Part shown: piece by piece, positions 1-8,216 of the stretch
Layout of the letters: each line of letters opens with the position of its first letter
How positions within the stretch are numbered: the first letter of the stretch is position 1
DNA from: DASVWZ01 sp036392935
GTDB taxonomy: Bacteria > Acidobacteriota > Terriglobia > Terriglobales > Acidobacteriaceae
DNA length: 64,000 nucleotides
Assembly (NCBI GenBank): GCA_036392935.1
Contig: DASVWZ010000239.1
Coordinates: 1-64,000 of the forward strand
Reading direction: 5' to 3'
Made by a program: the position numbers and the translations under genes
The notes under the pieces: generated by a model
The model's database searches: none
Told to the model about the DNA's origin: nothing
The model's input: the letters and a program-made list of their open reading frames with translations, nothing else

Positions 1-1324
1 TTATAAAGCTGAGATGAAAGTGCTGTTGCGCCGCGGCCGCCAGGATCCGATGATCGCTCCCACCCCGAGCCAGGCCGAGCTTGTGCGTGAGGGAGTGACC
101 GAGGAAGAGATGAACTCCGAAGCGGAATTGCTGCAGGACGATGAGATCCTCAGCATGGTGGTTCGCGATCCCAGGCTCCAGTTGCGAAAGCGTTCCTGGT
201 TGCATCCGTGGGCCACCGAAGACGAACGAACTGCGCGCGCGGTACGAAAGCTGGAACGTCGGCTGAAGGTCGAAACGCTGAAGAAGACGGACCTGATTGA
301 GGTGTCATATAAATCGTCCGATCCGGCGGAGAGTTGCGAGATCCTGCGGGCGCTAGCCGGCGCATACCTGGGCCGGCATACCCAACTGCATCGGCCGGGC
401 GGACAGTCAACGTTTTTTGAGCAGCAAGTCGAGGAATCGCGCCAGGCCTTGCGCAATGCTGAAGACCGTTTGATCGCCTTCACCCGTGGGCAGAACGTAA
501 TCGAAGCCACGGCGCAAAGGGATGCCGTTCTTCACAACCTCAGCGATGCCGAGGCAGACGCGGGTCAATCGGAAGTCTCAATGGCGGCCACGTCTGAGCG
601 GATTCGCACCTTGGAATCGAAGCTGGGTGGACTGCCGGAGCGAACTGTCACCACGGTTCGACAGGCTGATAACGCTGAGTTGATGGGGAAGATGAAATCG
701 CGCCTGCTCGATCTCGAGCTCAGCCGGGCTGAGCTCGCCGCGAAGTATGAGCCAACCTACCGCTCCGTGAGGGATCTCGATCAGGAGATTGGCGACACAA
801 AAACAATAATCACTCACGAACTGGATTCTCCGCTGCGCGACCAGACGACAGATCAGGACGTAAATCATGAGTGGGCGCAGGCCGAATTGCTGAAAGCCCA
901 AGTGGATCTGGACACGCTGAAAGCCCATGTCGGTGCCGAAGATGCTTTGCGAAAACACTATCAAGCAACCGCCAGAGCCTTTGGTGAACAGGCCATTGAG
1001 CAGGACCGGCGCGTCGACGATCTGAAGGAAGCCGAGCAGCGGTATCTGCTCTATGTGAATAAACGCGAAGAGGCCAGAATCGGCGACGAACTTGATCAAG
1101 GCGGAATTCTTGACGTCACCATCGCCGAGCAACCGACGCTGCCAGCCCTGCCTCAACTTTCAGCCTTGGCCTTCGCAGCCATCGCACTTTTTGCCGGAAG
1201 CGTGGTTGGGGTCGGCGCTGCCTTCATCAATGACCGCGTGAACCCTTCATTCCGCACCCCGGACGAGGTTCACGCCTACCTGGGTTCGCCCGTGTTGGCT
1301 TCACTGCCAAGGAGGAATGGATAA
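1..1324 (+). CDS. Polysaccharide chain-length determinant (Wzz/GumC family), 5' partial
   Basis: The reading frame is open to the left edge, so the true start and first membrane helix lie outside the window. The visible part begins with a conserved-looking stretch (YKAEMKVLLRRGRQDPMI). It continues through a long Gln/Glu/Leu-rich coiled coil (about residues 125-360 from the first ATG at 14), and ends with a C-terminal membrane helix (about 378-400) and a short cytoplasmic tail. This is the Wzz/GumC layout without the fused C-terminal tyrosine kinase. Proteins of this type sit in the inner membrane and set polysaccharide chain length. The stop overlaps the next ATG by one base, so the next gene is translationally coupled. 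Family call is firm; exact partner is inferred. Confidence 0.88.
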   Translation, partial: YKAEMKVLLRRGRQDPMIAPTPSQAELVREGVTEEEMNSEAELLQDDEILSMVVRDPRLQLRKRSWLHPWATEDERTARAVRKLERRLKVETLKKTDLIEVSYKSSDPAESCEILRALAGAYLGRHTQLHRPGGQSTFFEQQVEESRQALRNAEDRLIAFTRGQNVIEATAQRDAVLHNLSDAEADAGQSEVSMAATSERIRTLESKLGGLPERTVTTVRQADNAELMGKMKSRLLDLELSRAELAAKYEPTYRSVRDLDQEIGDTKTIITHELDSPLRDQTTDQDVNHEWAQAELLKAQVDLDTLKAHVGAEDALRKHYQATARAFGEQAIEQDRRVDDLKEAEQRYLLYVNKREEARIGDELDQGGILDVTIAEQPTLPALPQLSALAFAAIALFAGSVVGVGAAFINDRVNPSFRTPDEVHAYLGSPVLASLPRRNG

Positions 1325-2088
1325 TGAGCGTTGCCACTCTACAAACCGTCGTGCTCAATGCCTGGAAGAATTTCGGTCGGCGCCGACACCCAAGTGACGG
1401 ATGGAATTCCACATTCGAGCAAACTGAGCGCGCCCTGAATCAGGATGGGGTAAAGGTCAAGGACGACCGCGCCTCAGATCAACGCACTCTCTTTGCCTAC
1501 GCGGACGAACAGCTTCGCGGCCTGGTGCGGCAAACGTTTCTTGCAGGCTGGCCCAAACCTCTGCGGCAGATCATTTTCGTAGGAGCCGATGAAGGCATGG
1601 CAATCTCTGAGCTATGTGTGCGCGTCGCGACCGTCCTCGCCGAGGAGGTTCGCGCCGACGTTTGCCTGGTAGGCAGCGGTGAAACCGACCTCATCCACGA
1701 GGGAGTGGCGCCTCGCTCGCAATTTCAGCGCGCCGGGTTCCGGCGGTCTTCAGGTCAGATTTCGGCGAACTTGTGGATGGTGCCTGCAGCCGCGCTTTGG
1801 CACCCGGGGCCGGAAATCTCAGAGAGTTTCTGCCGCCAGCTCGAAGCCCTCAATCGCGAATTCGAATTCAGCGTGATCGAAGGGCCAACAGTCCATACTC
1901 ATCCCAGCGCATTGTCTTTGGGAAAATGTTGCGACGGCTTGGTTTTGGCATTGGAAGCGGGATTGACCCGGAAGGCCGCTGCGCAGAAAGCCAAAGAGGC
2001 AGTCGTGACTGCCGGCGCGAACCTGCTGGGGACCGTATTGTGCAATCGCAGTTTCCCCATTCCTGACTCAATTTACAGAAGAGTATAG
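1324..2088 (+). CDS. Degenerate CpsD/BY-kinase-like protein of the exopolysaccharide locus
   Basis: A 254-residue soluble protein whose order of elements recalls the cytoplasmic BY-kinase (CpsD/Wzc C-domain) fold. A strand and loop (RQIIFVGADEGMAISEL) sits where the Walker A motif belongs, a second strand (VCLVGSGETD) where Walker A' belongs, and a typical C-terminal end (LGTVLCNRSFPIPDSIYRR). The Walker A lysine and the Asp of Walker A' are absent, so ATP binding looks lost. A Tyr remains close to the C terminus. The one-base overlap with the upstream chain-length gene supports a role as its partner or scaffold. Family placement rests on context and layout and should be tested by structure-level comparison. 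Confidence 0.6.
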   Translation: MSVATLQTVVLNAWKNFGRRRHPSDGWNSTFEQTERALNQDGVKVKDDRASDQRTLFAYADEQLRGLVRQTFLAGWPKPLRQIIFVGADEGMAISELCVRVATVLAEEVRADVCLVGSGETDLIHEGVAPRSQFQRAGFRRSSGQISANLWMVPAAALWHPGPEISESFCRQLEALNREFEFSVIEGPTVHTHPSALSLGKCCDGLVLALEAGLTRKAAAQKAKEAVVTAGANLLGTVLCNRSFPIPDSIYRRV

Positions 2089-2128
2089 CTAGATACGCAT
2101 CGGCAGAGCGTTCCTGATCCAGTCAGCG

Positions 2129-2713
2129 GTGGTTGTGGAAAATGCAGCAAAAAACGGGCGGGACTCAACCAGCGAAGCTTTGCCCGCGCGCAAGGCTGCT
2201 TATCCGCCAAACTCACCCGCCGATCCCGCCTGGTACGCCATTCAAACCCGGTATCGCTTCGAGCGCAAGGTAACGGCAGCGTTGGATCGCAAAGGTCTTG
2301 AGACCTTCATTCCATTGCTCTCGGAGACTCACCACTGGAGCGACCGAAAGAAAGTCATCCAGCAGCCGCTATTCTCCGGCTACACGTTTGCCCGCCTAAC
2401 TCCCTCTACGGCACAACAGAAAATAATTTTGCAGACGGCCGGCGTCACCGGATTCGTCTCAGTCGGAAACGAGATGACGCCAATTCCCACGCATCAACTC
2501 GAGAACTTGCGCAACCTGCTCTCGCGGAAAGCCCCGTGCTCGTTGGCGCCCTTTTTGAACATTGGCCAACACGTTCGCATACACGGCGGATGCCTCGACG
2601 GCATCGAAGGCATCCTGACCCGGAACGACGCCAAACACCTGATCATTTCAATCGACTTCATACAGCGCTCGCTGGCCATCGAAATCGACGGCTATCAATT
2701 GGAACCAATCTAA
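2129..2713 (+). CDS. NusG-like transcription antiterminator (UpxY/RfaH type)
   Basis: A 194-residue NusG paralogue. The N-terminal NGN domain begins at WYAIQTRYRFERKV and contains the usual PLFSGYTFAR strand. A C-terminal KOW-like segment follows (about residues 145-190, GQHVRIHGGCLDGIEGIL). Paralogues of this kind travel with RNA polymerase and prevent early termination in long polysaccharide operons. The location just before the sugar-transferase genes fits that job exactly. No ATG fits the frame; the GTG at 2129 (or the in-frame GTG at 2135) is the best start. The stop lies two bases before the next gene. Confidence 0.88.
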   Translation: MVVENAAKNGRDSTSEALPARKAAYPPNSPADPAWYAIQTRYRFERKVTAALDRKGLETFIPLLSETHHWSDRKKVIQQPLFSGYTFARLTPSTAQQKIILQTAGVTGFVSVGNEMTPIPTHQLENLRNLLSRKAPCSLAPFLNIGQHVRIHGGCLDGIEGILTRNDAKHLIISIDFIQRSLAIEIDGYQLEPI

Positions 2714-2714
2714 C

Positions 2715-4289
2715 TTGTCTTCCCCGGAAACAATCGCATCGCAGATTGACAGCGGTTTAGGTCAATTGCCTGGCAAGCCATTCAATGCCAGGCCTGCCGC
2801 AACCATCCGCAGGGCCAAAGCTGCGACCGTCCTGGCCGCGAACGACAACCTTCGGGCATGGATCGCCACTACCGCCCCTGGACCCACATCCTTCCCGAAG
2901 ACCCTCAGCGATTTGCTCTTACCCCAGCCTTCACTCCGCGGGCGGAGATTGCAGCTGGCTCGCGATGTAGTTTGTGATTTTGCCGCAATCCTCACGGCCA
3001 CTTCCCTGGCCGGTTGGCTGCGCGCACTCGCCGGAAATGGCGCGACCACAGCTCAGCTGCGCGTAGCAGCGGAGTACGCAATTCTGTTCACACTTCTAGG
3101 CCATTCCGAGCGGCTGTACGAGCCGGAAACCAGTTCCTCAATGAGAACAGAACGCCTGGTGCTGGCGAAGTGCGTAGTGTGGTCAACGACGATCTGGGCC
3201 CTGGTGAGCGGATTGGCGGCAGATTTGCGAATTAGTCCGGTAATTCTCTTCGGATTGCTCACTTATGCCGCACTGGCAGCCCAGAGAGCCATCCGGCGCT
3301 GGCTTGACTGTCGCCGCCCAAACTCGCCTGAGATCAAGAATGTCCTTATCGTCGGCGCAGGAGCGTTAGGCCAACAGTTGGCCGATTACCTTTACCGCAG
3401 CCCGCTGGAAAAGCGATCGGTCATCGGCTTTCTAGACGATGAAATCGTCTTTGAGAAAGTCCGCGGCCGGGTGGCCGATCTCAGACGCGTGGTGGAAACG
3501 GAATTTATCGACGAAATCATACTGGCCGGCGTCTCTCGCGAAGCCGCGCAGATTGCCATCCGCGAGGCACGCAGGTGTCGCATCGATATCAAAGTTGTCC
3601 CCGAGCTTTATGGCACAATCGACAACGCCGCTAAGCTCGATAAACTCGGTGACATCCCGGTACTTACCCTGCGGGAAGAGCGCATTCCTCCGATTGGGTT
3701 TGCCATCAAAAGAGCCCTCGACGTCTTGGGAGCGTCGTCGGGGCTGATCATCATCGCCCCACTGCTGGCCCTGATTGCCGCCGCCATCCGTCTCGATTCC
3801 GCCGGGCCCATTCTCTATGCCGCGCCCCGTGTGGGTTACAAAGGACGGCGCTTCAAGTGTTACAAGTTTCGCACCATGGTCGCCGACGCCGACGCCAGAA
3901 AATCCAGCCTTCGCTCACGAAATGAACGCCAGGGGGCGTGCTTCAAGATCGAAAATGACCCGCGCATCACGCCGACCGGAAGATTTCTCCGCCGCTACAG
4001 TCTCGATGAATTGCCTCAGCTCTGGAACGTTCTGCGCGGCGAGATGAGCCTGGTTGGACCGCGGCCCCACCCGCTCGACGACTTCAGCCGCTACCGTCTG
4101 CAGGATATGAAACGGCTCTCGGCGATTCCCGGGCTGACCGGCTTGTGGCAAGTCACTGCGCGCCGCGATCCCTCCTTCGAGCGCAGCGTCATGCTCGACC
4201 GCGAATACATCGACCACTGGAGCCTGACGGGCGACTTCAAGATTCTGTACAAGACGGTCGCCGCCGTCTTGCAAGGGAGCGGCACCTGA
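2715..4289 (+). CDS. Polyprenyl glycosylphosphotransferase (WcaJ/EpsE-type initiating sugar transferase)
   Basis: A 524-residue membrane protein. It has N-terminal helices, a Rossmann-like CoA-binding-type middle domain (NVLIVGAGALGQQLADYL) and a C-terminal bacterial sugar transferase domain. That domain shows its membrane-dip helix (KRALDVLGASSGLIIIAPLL), YKFRTM, the acidic DELPQLWNVLRGEMSLVGPR motif and the PGLTGLWQV motif. It moves sugar-1-phosphate onto undecaprenyl phosphate, the first committed step of repeat-unit assembly at the inner membrane. The start is TTG at 2715, two bases after the antiterminator stop. The next gene's ATG follows directly after its stop codon. Sugar specificity cannot be read from sequence. 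Confidence 0.93.
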   Translation: MSSPETIASQIDSGLGQLPGKPFNARPAATIRRAKAATVLAANDNLRAWIATTAPGPTSFPKTLSDLLLPQPSLRGRRLQLARDVVCDFAAILTATSLAGWLRALAGNGATTAQLRVAAEYAILFTLLGHSERLYEPETSSSMRTERLVLAKCVVWSTTIWALVSGLAADLRISPVILFGLLTYAALAAQRAIRRWLDCRRPNSPEIKNVLIVGAGALGQQLADYLYRSPLEKRSVIGFLDDEIVFEKVRGRVADLRRVVETEFIDEIILAGVSREAAQIAIREARRCRIDIKVVPELYGTIDNAAKLDKLGDIPVLTLREERIPPIGFAIKRALDVLGASSGLIIIAPLLALIAAAIRLDSAGPILYAAPRVGYKGRRFKCYKFRTMVADADARKSSLRSRNERQGACFKIENDPRITPTGRFLRRYSLDELPQLWNVLRGEMSLVGPRPHPLDDFSRYRLQDMKRLSAIPGLTGLWQVTARRDPSFERSVMLDREYIDHWSLTGDFKILYKTVAAVLQGSGT

Positions 4290-5621
4290 ATGCGCGCCAG
4301 AGCGGCAACCTTAGGCTTCAACACGACCGAGATCCTCGTGCGTGGCGCAGAAATCTTTTTGCGTCCACTCCAGGCGACGCTCGCGTATCCGGATTTGGTT
4401 TTTCTGGCCACGCTGGCCCTGATGTTATTTCATTCTCCGGATTTCAGTTTTTATTCCATCGATCGCTTCGCTTTCGCCGGACTCATCTTTGTGCTTTTTC
4501 TCCGAGTCTGCGTTTTGCGCTTGCCGTTTCCATTCGAATCACGCGTCACCTGGCCAATGTTGGCGCTGGTGCTGCTGGCGTTCGCAGGCGCACTCACCCA
4601 GCCGAATGAAGCCGAAACCTGGAGCTTGTTCGCAGCAAAATGGTTCGTCCCATTCGTTTTGTACGAATTGGCCATCCTCGTCTTTACTGACGACGAATCA
4701 GTTCACCGATTTGAACTGCTCGCACTCGCCGTCTTCGGCTATCTGAGCTTCATCTCGATTTGCTTCATGCTTGGCTTTAAAGAACTGGTTTTCCCCCGCT
4801 TTATTCTTGACGAATGCCTCGGCATCCACGCCGATCGCGCCCGCGGACCGTTTCTGCAGGCGGTTGCCAACGGAGTCGCGCTGAACCTTCTCGGCCTGAT
4901 CGCCTTGGACTCGTTCCGGCGCAAACGGTTGCGTGGCGTCACGGCAGCAGCCGCTGTCATCGCCTTGCCGCTCGCGATTGTGGCCACCAAAACTCGTGCC
5001 GTGTGGCTCTCATTCGCCGGCACAATCGTGCTTTTGATGATCTCCTCGCCCAGCCGCCGCGTGCGTCGCACCTGCCTCACGATGTGCGTCGCCGGCGCAG
5101 CGGTCTTGATCGCAACCACTGTCTTCTCGAGTAATCGTTCGGATTCACTGAGCGATCGGCTCGAAGAGCGCAGCCCAGTCGACTTCAGAATGGCGGTTTA
5201 CGGCGCCGGCCGCGACATGTTTCTGGAGAAACCCTTGCTTGGCTGGGACACGCAGGGCATGCAGTCCGAACTTTCACGCCGTATCAGCGAATTCCATCAG
5301 CGCGAATTTTATTTTCATAACACTTATCTCGAAATTCTGGTTCGTTACGGGCTGCTGGGGCTGGGACTATATATCTGGCTGATCTTCGATTTATTTCGCC
5401 TTGGCCGTAAACCACCCGGAGCGCAGTTCCCGGAAGCGCCAACTTTTCTTGACGAACAGTTTCGCACCGTTTGGCCGATTTTCCTCGGCGTCTATTTGGT
5501 CAACGGCGCTCTGGTCGTTATGAACTACCAGTTCGTCAACGGCCTGTTGTTTACCGTTGCCGGCATGCTGACAGCACAAAACCGCCGTCTCGCAGCGAAT
5601 CCAATCCCCACCTCTAACTGA
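4290..5621 (+). CDS. O-antigen ligase/polymerase family membrane protein (Wzy-like)
   Basis: A 443-residue polytopic protein with about ten hydrophobic helices. A large loop near residues 290-350 carries the Wzy_C-type signature HNTYLEILVRYGLLGLGLY. Members either polymerise polysaccharide repeat units or ligate chains to an acceptor on the outer face of the inner membrane. Between a glycosylphosphotransferase and a flippase, polymerase (Wzy) is the likelier role. The start ATG abuts the upstream stop with no gap. Substrate is unknown. Confidence 0.85.
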   Translation: MRARAATLGFNTTEILVRGAEIFLRPLQATLAYPDLVFLATLALMLFHSPDFSFYSIDRFAFAGLIFVLFLRVCVLRLPFPFESRVTWPMLALVLLAFAGALTQPNEAETWSLFAAKWFVPFVLYELAILVFTDDESVHRFELLALAVFGYLSFISICFMLGFKELVFPRFILDECLGIHADRARGPFLQAVANGVALNLLGLIALDSFRRKRLRGVTAAAAVIALPLAIVATKTRAVWLSFAGTIVLLMISSPSRRVRRTCLTMCVAGAAVLIATTVFSSNRSDSLSDRLEERSPVDFRMAVYGAGRDMFLEKPLLGWDTQGMQSELSRRISEFHQREFYFHNTYLEILVRYGLLGLGLYIWLIFDLFRLGRKPPGAQFPEAPTFLDEQFRTVWPIFLGVYLVNGALVVMNYQFVNGLLFTVAGMLTAQNRRLAANPIPTSN

Positions 5622-5625
5622 ATCC

Positions 5626-6975
5626 ATGGCATCCTCTTCAATCCCAGCTGTCGACCTGATCGACTCTCAGAAAGCGCCGCGCGAGACCGCGCTTCCCGCT
5701 GGCGCGCTCGGCGGAACCGCATACCTGGCTGCACGTTACGGCTTGGGCGTGCTGGTCAGCGTAGGAAACATGCTGGTCATGACCTGGTGGCTGGGTCCGC
5801 ACATCTACGGTTTATTTGTCACATCAATCAGCCTGGTCGCATTTCTGGCGACAGTGTCCCGCGCCGGCGTCGACACCTATCTGGTGCGGCAGAAAACCTC
5901 TCCAGAGCCGGCGATGTATGAAACCGCGAACGCCATCATCTTGATCGCTTCGTTCGCTCTCCTGATCATCGCCGCGGCGATTACTCCCCTCCTGGCTCGC
6001 TGGTATGGAGAAAAGGAATTTGTCGCCCCTTACCTCGTTCTGCTCGCGACCATCCCCATCAGCGGACTGGCCGGAGTGCCCATGGCCTGCCTCGAACGCG
6101 ATCTCAGCTTCCGCAAAATTGCCGCCATCGAACTCATCGGGCAAAGCCTCGGATTCGTCGCGGCGATCTCGCTGGCATGGGCGAAAGCCGGCATCTGGGC
6201 GGCCGTCGCCGGACAACTGGTTTGGCAAATCGTTACACTCATCGCCACTTTTCGCGCAGCGGGATTAAAGCTCGCTCCCCGGCTGCACCATGCCCACTGG
6301 AAACCGATGTGCTCGTTCGGACTTGGGATGACGTTGTCGTTGCGCACATGGCAGCTTCGAACACTGGTAAATCCTTTGTTGGTTGGCAAACTCGCCGGGA
6401 CCGATGCAGTCGCGTTTGTCGCACTCGCCATCCGTATCGCGGAAGCTCTGGGCACCATTCGCCTGGCCGCCGGAAGAATCGCCATAGCCGCGCTCGCGCG
6501 CTTGCAGGCGGAACGCGAACGATTCCGCTCTGCACTCGAACGCGCTCTTTTTCTTCAAGTGATCACGCTCGGCCCGCTACTCAGTCTCTTTGCACTGGCA
6601 GGTCCCGTAGTTGTGCGTCATCTCATGGGCGCAAGATGGATCCCGAGCCTGCGCGTTTATCCATTTGTCGCCACCGGCGTCCTTGTGAACTCAATTTACA
6701 ACCTGCAGGCCTCTGCCCTTTTCGTCATGGAAAAGCAATGGATCGTCATGCGCGCCTATACGGCGCATGTAGCCATTCTCGGCGCCGGCGCGTGGCTCCT
6801 TCTGCCGCGATGCGGAATCGCCGGTTACGGACTGGCCGAACTGGCCGCCTGTGGCGCCTACGCGGCCATCCATCGCGGCATTGCCGGAAGTCTTCGCCTG
6901 TCCTGCCGTAAGGCTGCCTTTTGCGCCGCGGCATTCACCGCCATCCTTTTCTTGCCGCGCATACTCACCCACTGA
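5626..6975 (+). CDS. Polysaccharide flippase (Wzx/MATE-like, oligosaccharide flippase family)
   Basis: A 449-residue, strongly hydrophobic protein with about 12 to 14 membrane helices and short loops. It has the polysaccharide-exporter type opening (YLAARYGLGVLVSVGNMLVMTWWLG). It would flip lipid-linked repeat units to the periplasmic side. ATG 5626 lies four bases after the ligase/polymerase stop, so it is in the same operon. Assignment is by membrane layout and locus position; no catalytic motif is expected in this family. Confidence 0.85.
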   Translation: MASSSIPAVDLIDSQKAPRETALPAGALGGTAYLAARYGLGVLVSVGNMLVMTWWLGPHIYGLFVTSISLVAFLATVSRAGVDTYLVRQKTSPEPAMYETANAIILIASFALLIIAAAITPLLARWYGEKEFVAPYLVLLATIPISGLAGVPMACLERDLSFRKIAAIELIGQSLGFVAAISLAWAKAGIWAAVAGQLVWQIVTLIATFRAAGLKLAPRLHHAHWKPMCSFGLGMTLSLRTWQLRTLVNPLLVGKLAGTDAVAFVALAIRIAEALGTIRLAAGRIAIAALARLQAERERFRSALERALFLQVITLGPLLSLFALAGPVVVRHLMGARWIPSLRVYPFVATGVLVNSIYNLQASALFVMEKQWIVMRAYTAHVAILGAGAWLLLPRCGIAGYGLAELAACGAYAAIHRGIAGSLRLSCRKAAFCAAAFTAILFLPRILTH

Positions 6976-6989
6976 GTGAAAATCCATCC

Positions 6990-8216
6990 GTGCTAACCAT
7001 CGCTTACCTAGCCAATATCTTCCCATCACCGGTCGAACCTTATGTGTCGGATGAGATCGCCGAATTAAGGCGCCGGGGAGTCACCGTGCTTCCCTGCAGC
7101 GTACTGCAGCCCGCCGGATCGAGCACCAAACCGCGCCCCAACCTCCTCTATCTTTGGCCCTCCGGCGCAGGGTCCATTGCTGCCACAACATGGCTATGGA
7201 TCGGCCAATTCTGGAAATTGCGGCGCCTATGGCTGGAAGTTCTACGCGGACGCGAACCGTTAATCCGCAAACTGAAAACCCTGCCGCATGCCTGGCTCGG
7301 AGCCCGTCTGGCACTGGGACTCCGATGTCATCGGGTCAACCACATCCACGTTCACCACGGATACTTCTCTTCCTGGGTGGCAATGATCGCGGCACACCTG
7401 CTCGACGCCACTTTCAGCGTGACCCTGCACGGTTCCGACCTGCTGCTGCACGATGCCTACCTCGACTTGAAACTGCGCCAATGCGCATTCTGCGTGACCA
7501 TCTCCGAATTCAATCGCAATTACATTCTCGAGCGATTCCCGCAGATATCCGCCGAAAAAATCCTGGTTCAGCGAATGGGCGTCGACTGTCCTCCCCCGCA
7601 CCCCGATGCCCGCGCCAAACCTCCGGGATCCACATTCAAACTGCTCGCTGTCGGCCGCTTGCAGCCAGTCAAGAACCACGCCTTGCTCATCCGCGCTTGC
7701 CGCCTGCTGAAAGATCGCGGAGTGCCCATCTCCTGCTCGCTCGCCGGGGATGGCCCCGAACGCAACCGCCTTGCCCACCTGACGCGCGACTTAAATCTGG
7801 AGAACGAAGTTCAACTCCTCGGTCACCTTCAACCCGCCGAACTCAACCGCTTCTACCAGAAAGCCGACCTCATCGTTCTCACCAGCATAAGTGAAGGCAT
7901 ACCGCTGGTCTTGATGGAGGCCATGGCCCGCGCCAAACCCGTTCTCGCTCCCGCCATCACTGGAATTCCTGAACTGATCGCAGATGGCCAAAACGGATTC
8001 CTGTTTTCCCCCGGCTCCCTCGATTCGTTGGTCGCCCGCATCGAGATGATTCGCGATACCTACTCGGCCCTCGGCCCCCTGCGCTTCGCCGCTCGCCAAA
8101 CCGTTATCGACCGCTTCGATCGGCGAAAAAACCTGGCCGCGTTCTGCGACGCATTCCTGACCCAGCTCCGCCAAAACAAGGTGAACCCTCGCTATGAAGA
8201 TCCTGTACTGCAATAA
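6990..8216 (+). CDS. Glycosyltransferase family 4 (GT-B fold)
   Basis: A retaining glycosyltransferase of about 408 residues. The N-terminal Rossmann half opens with LTIAYLANIFPSPVEPYV. The C-terminal nucleotide-sugar half has VGRLQPVKNHALLI, GDGPERN and the acidic EGIPLVLMEAMARAKPV motif of GT4 enzymes. The frame is open upstream to 6921, but that extension overlaps the flippase end and does not look like protein. GTG at 6990 directly precedes the conserved first strand and is preferred. It would add a sugar to the growing lipid-linked repeat unit in the cytoplasm. Donor and acceptor are unknown. Confidence 0.9.
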   Translation: MLTIAYLANIFPSPVEPYVSDEIAELRRRGVTVLPCSVLQPAGSSTKPRPNLLYLWPSGAGSIAATTWLWIGQFWKLRRLWLEVLRGREPLIRKLKTLPHAWLGARLALGLRCHRVNHIHVHHGYFSSWVAMIAAHLLDATFSVTLHGSDLLLHDAYLDLKLRQCAFCVTISEFNRNYILERFPQISAEKILVQRMGVDCPPPHPDARAKPPGSTFKLLAVGRLQPVKNHALLIRACRLLKDRGVPISCSLAGDGPERNRLAHLTRDLNLENEVQLLGHLQPAELNRFYQKADLIVLTSISEGIPLVLMEAMARAKPVLAPAITGIPELIADGQNGFLFSPGSLDSLVARIEMIRDTYSALGPLRFAARQTVIDRFDRRKNLAAFCDAFLTQLRQNKVNPRYEDPVLQ

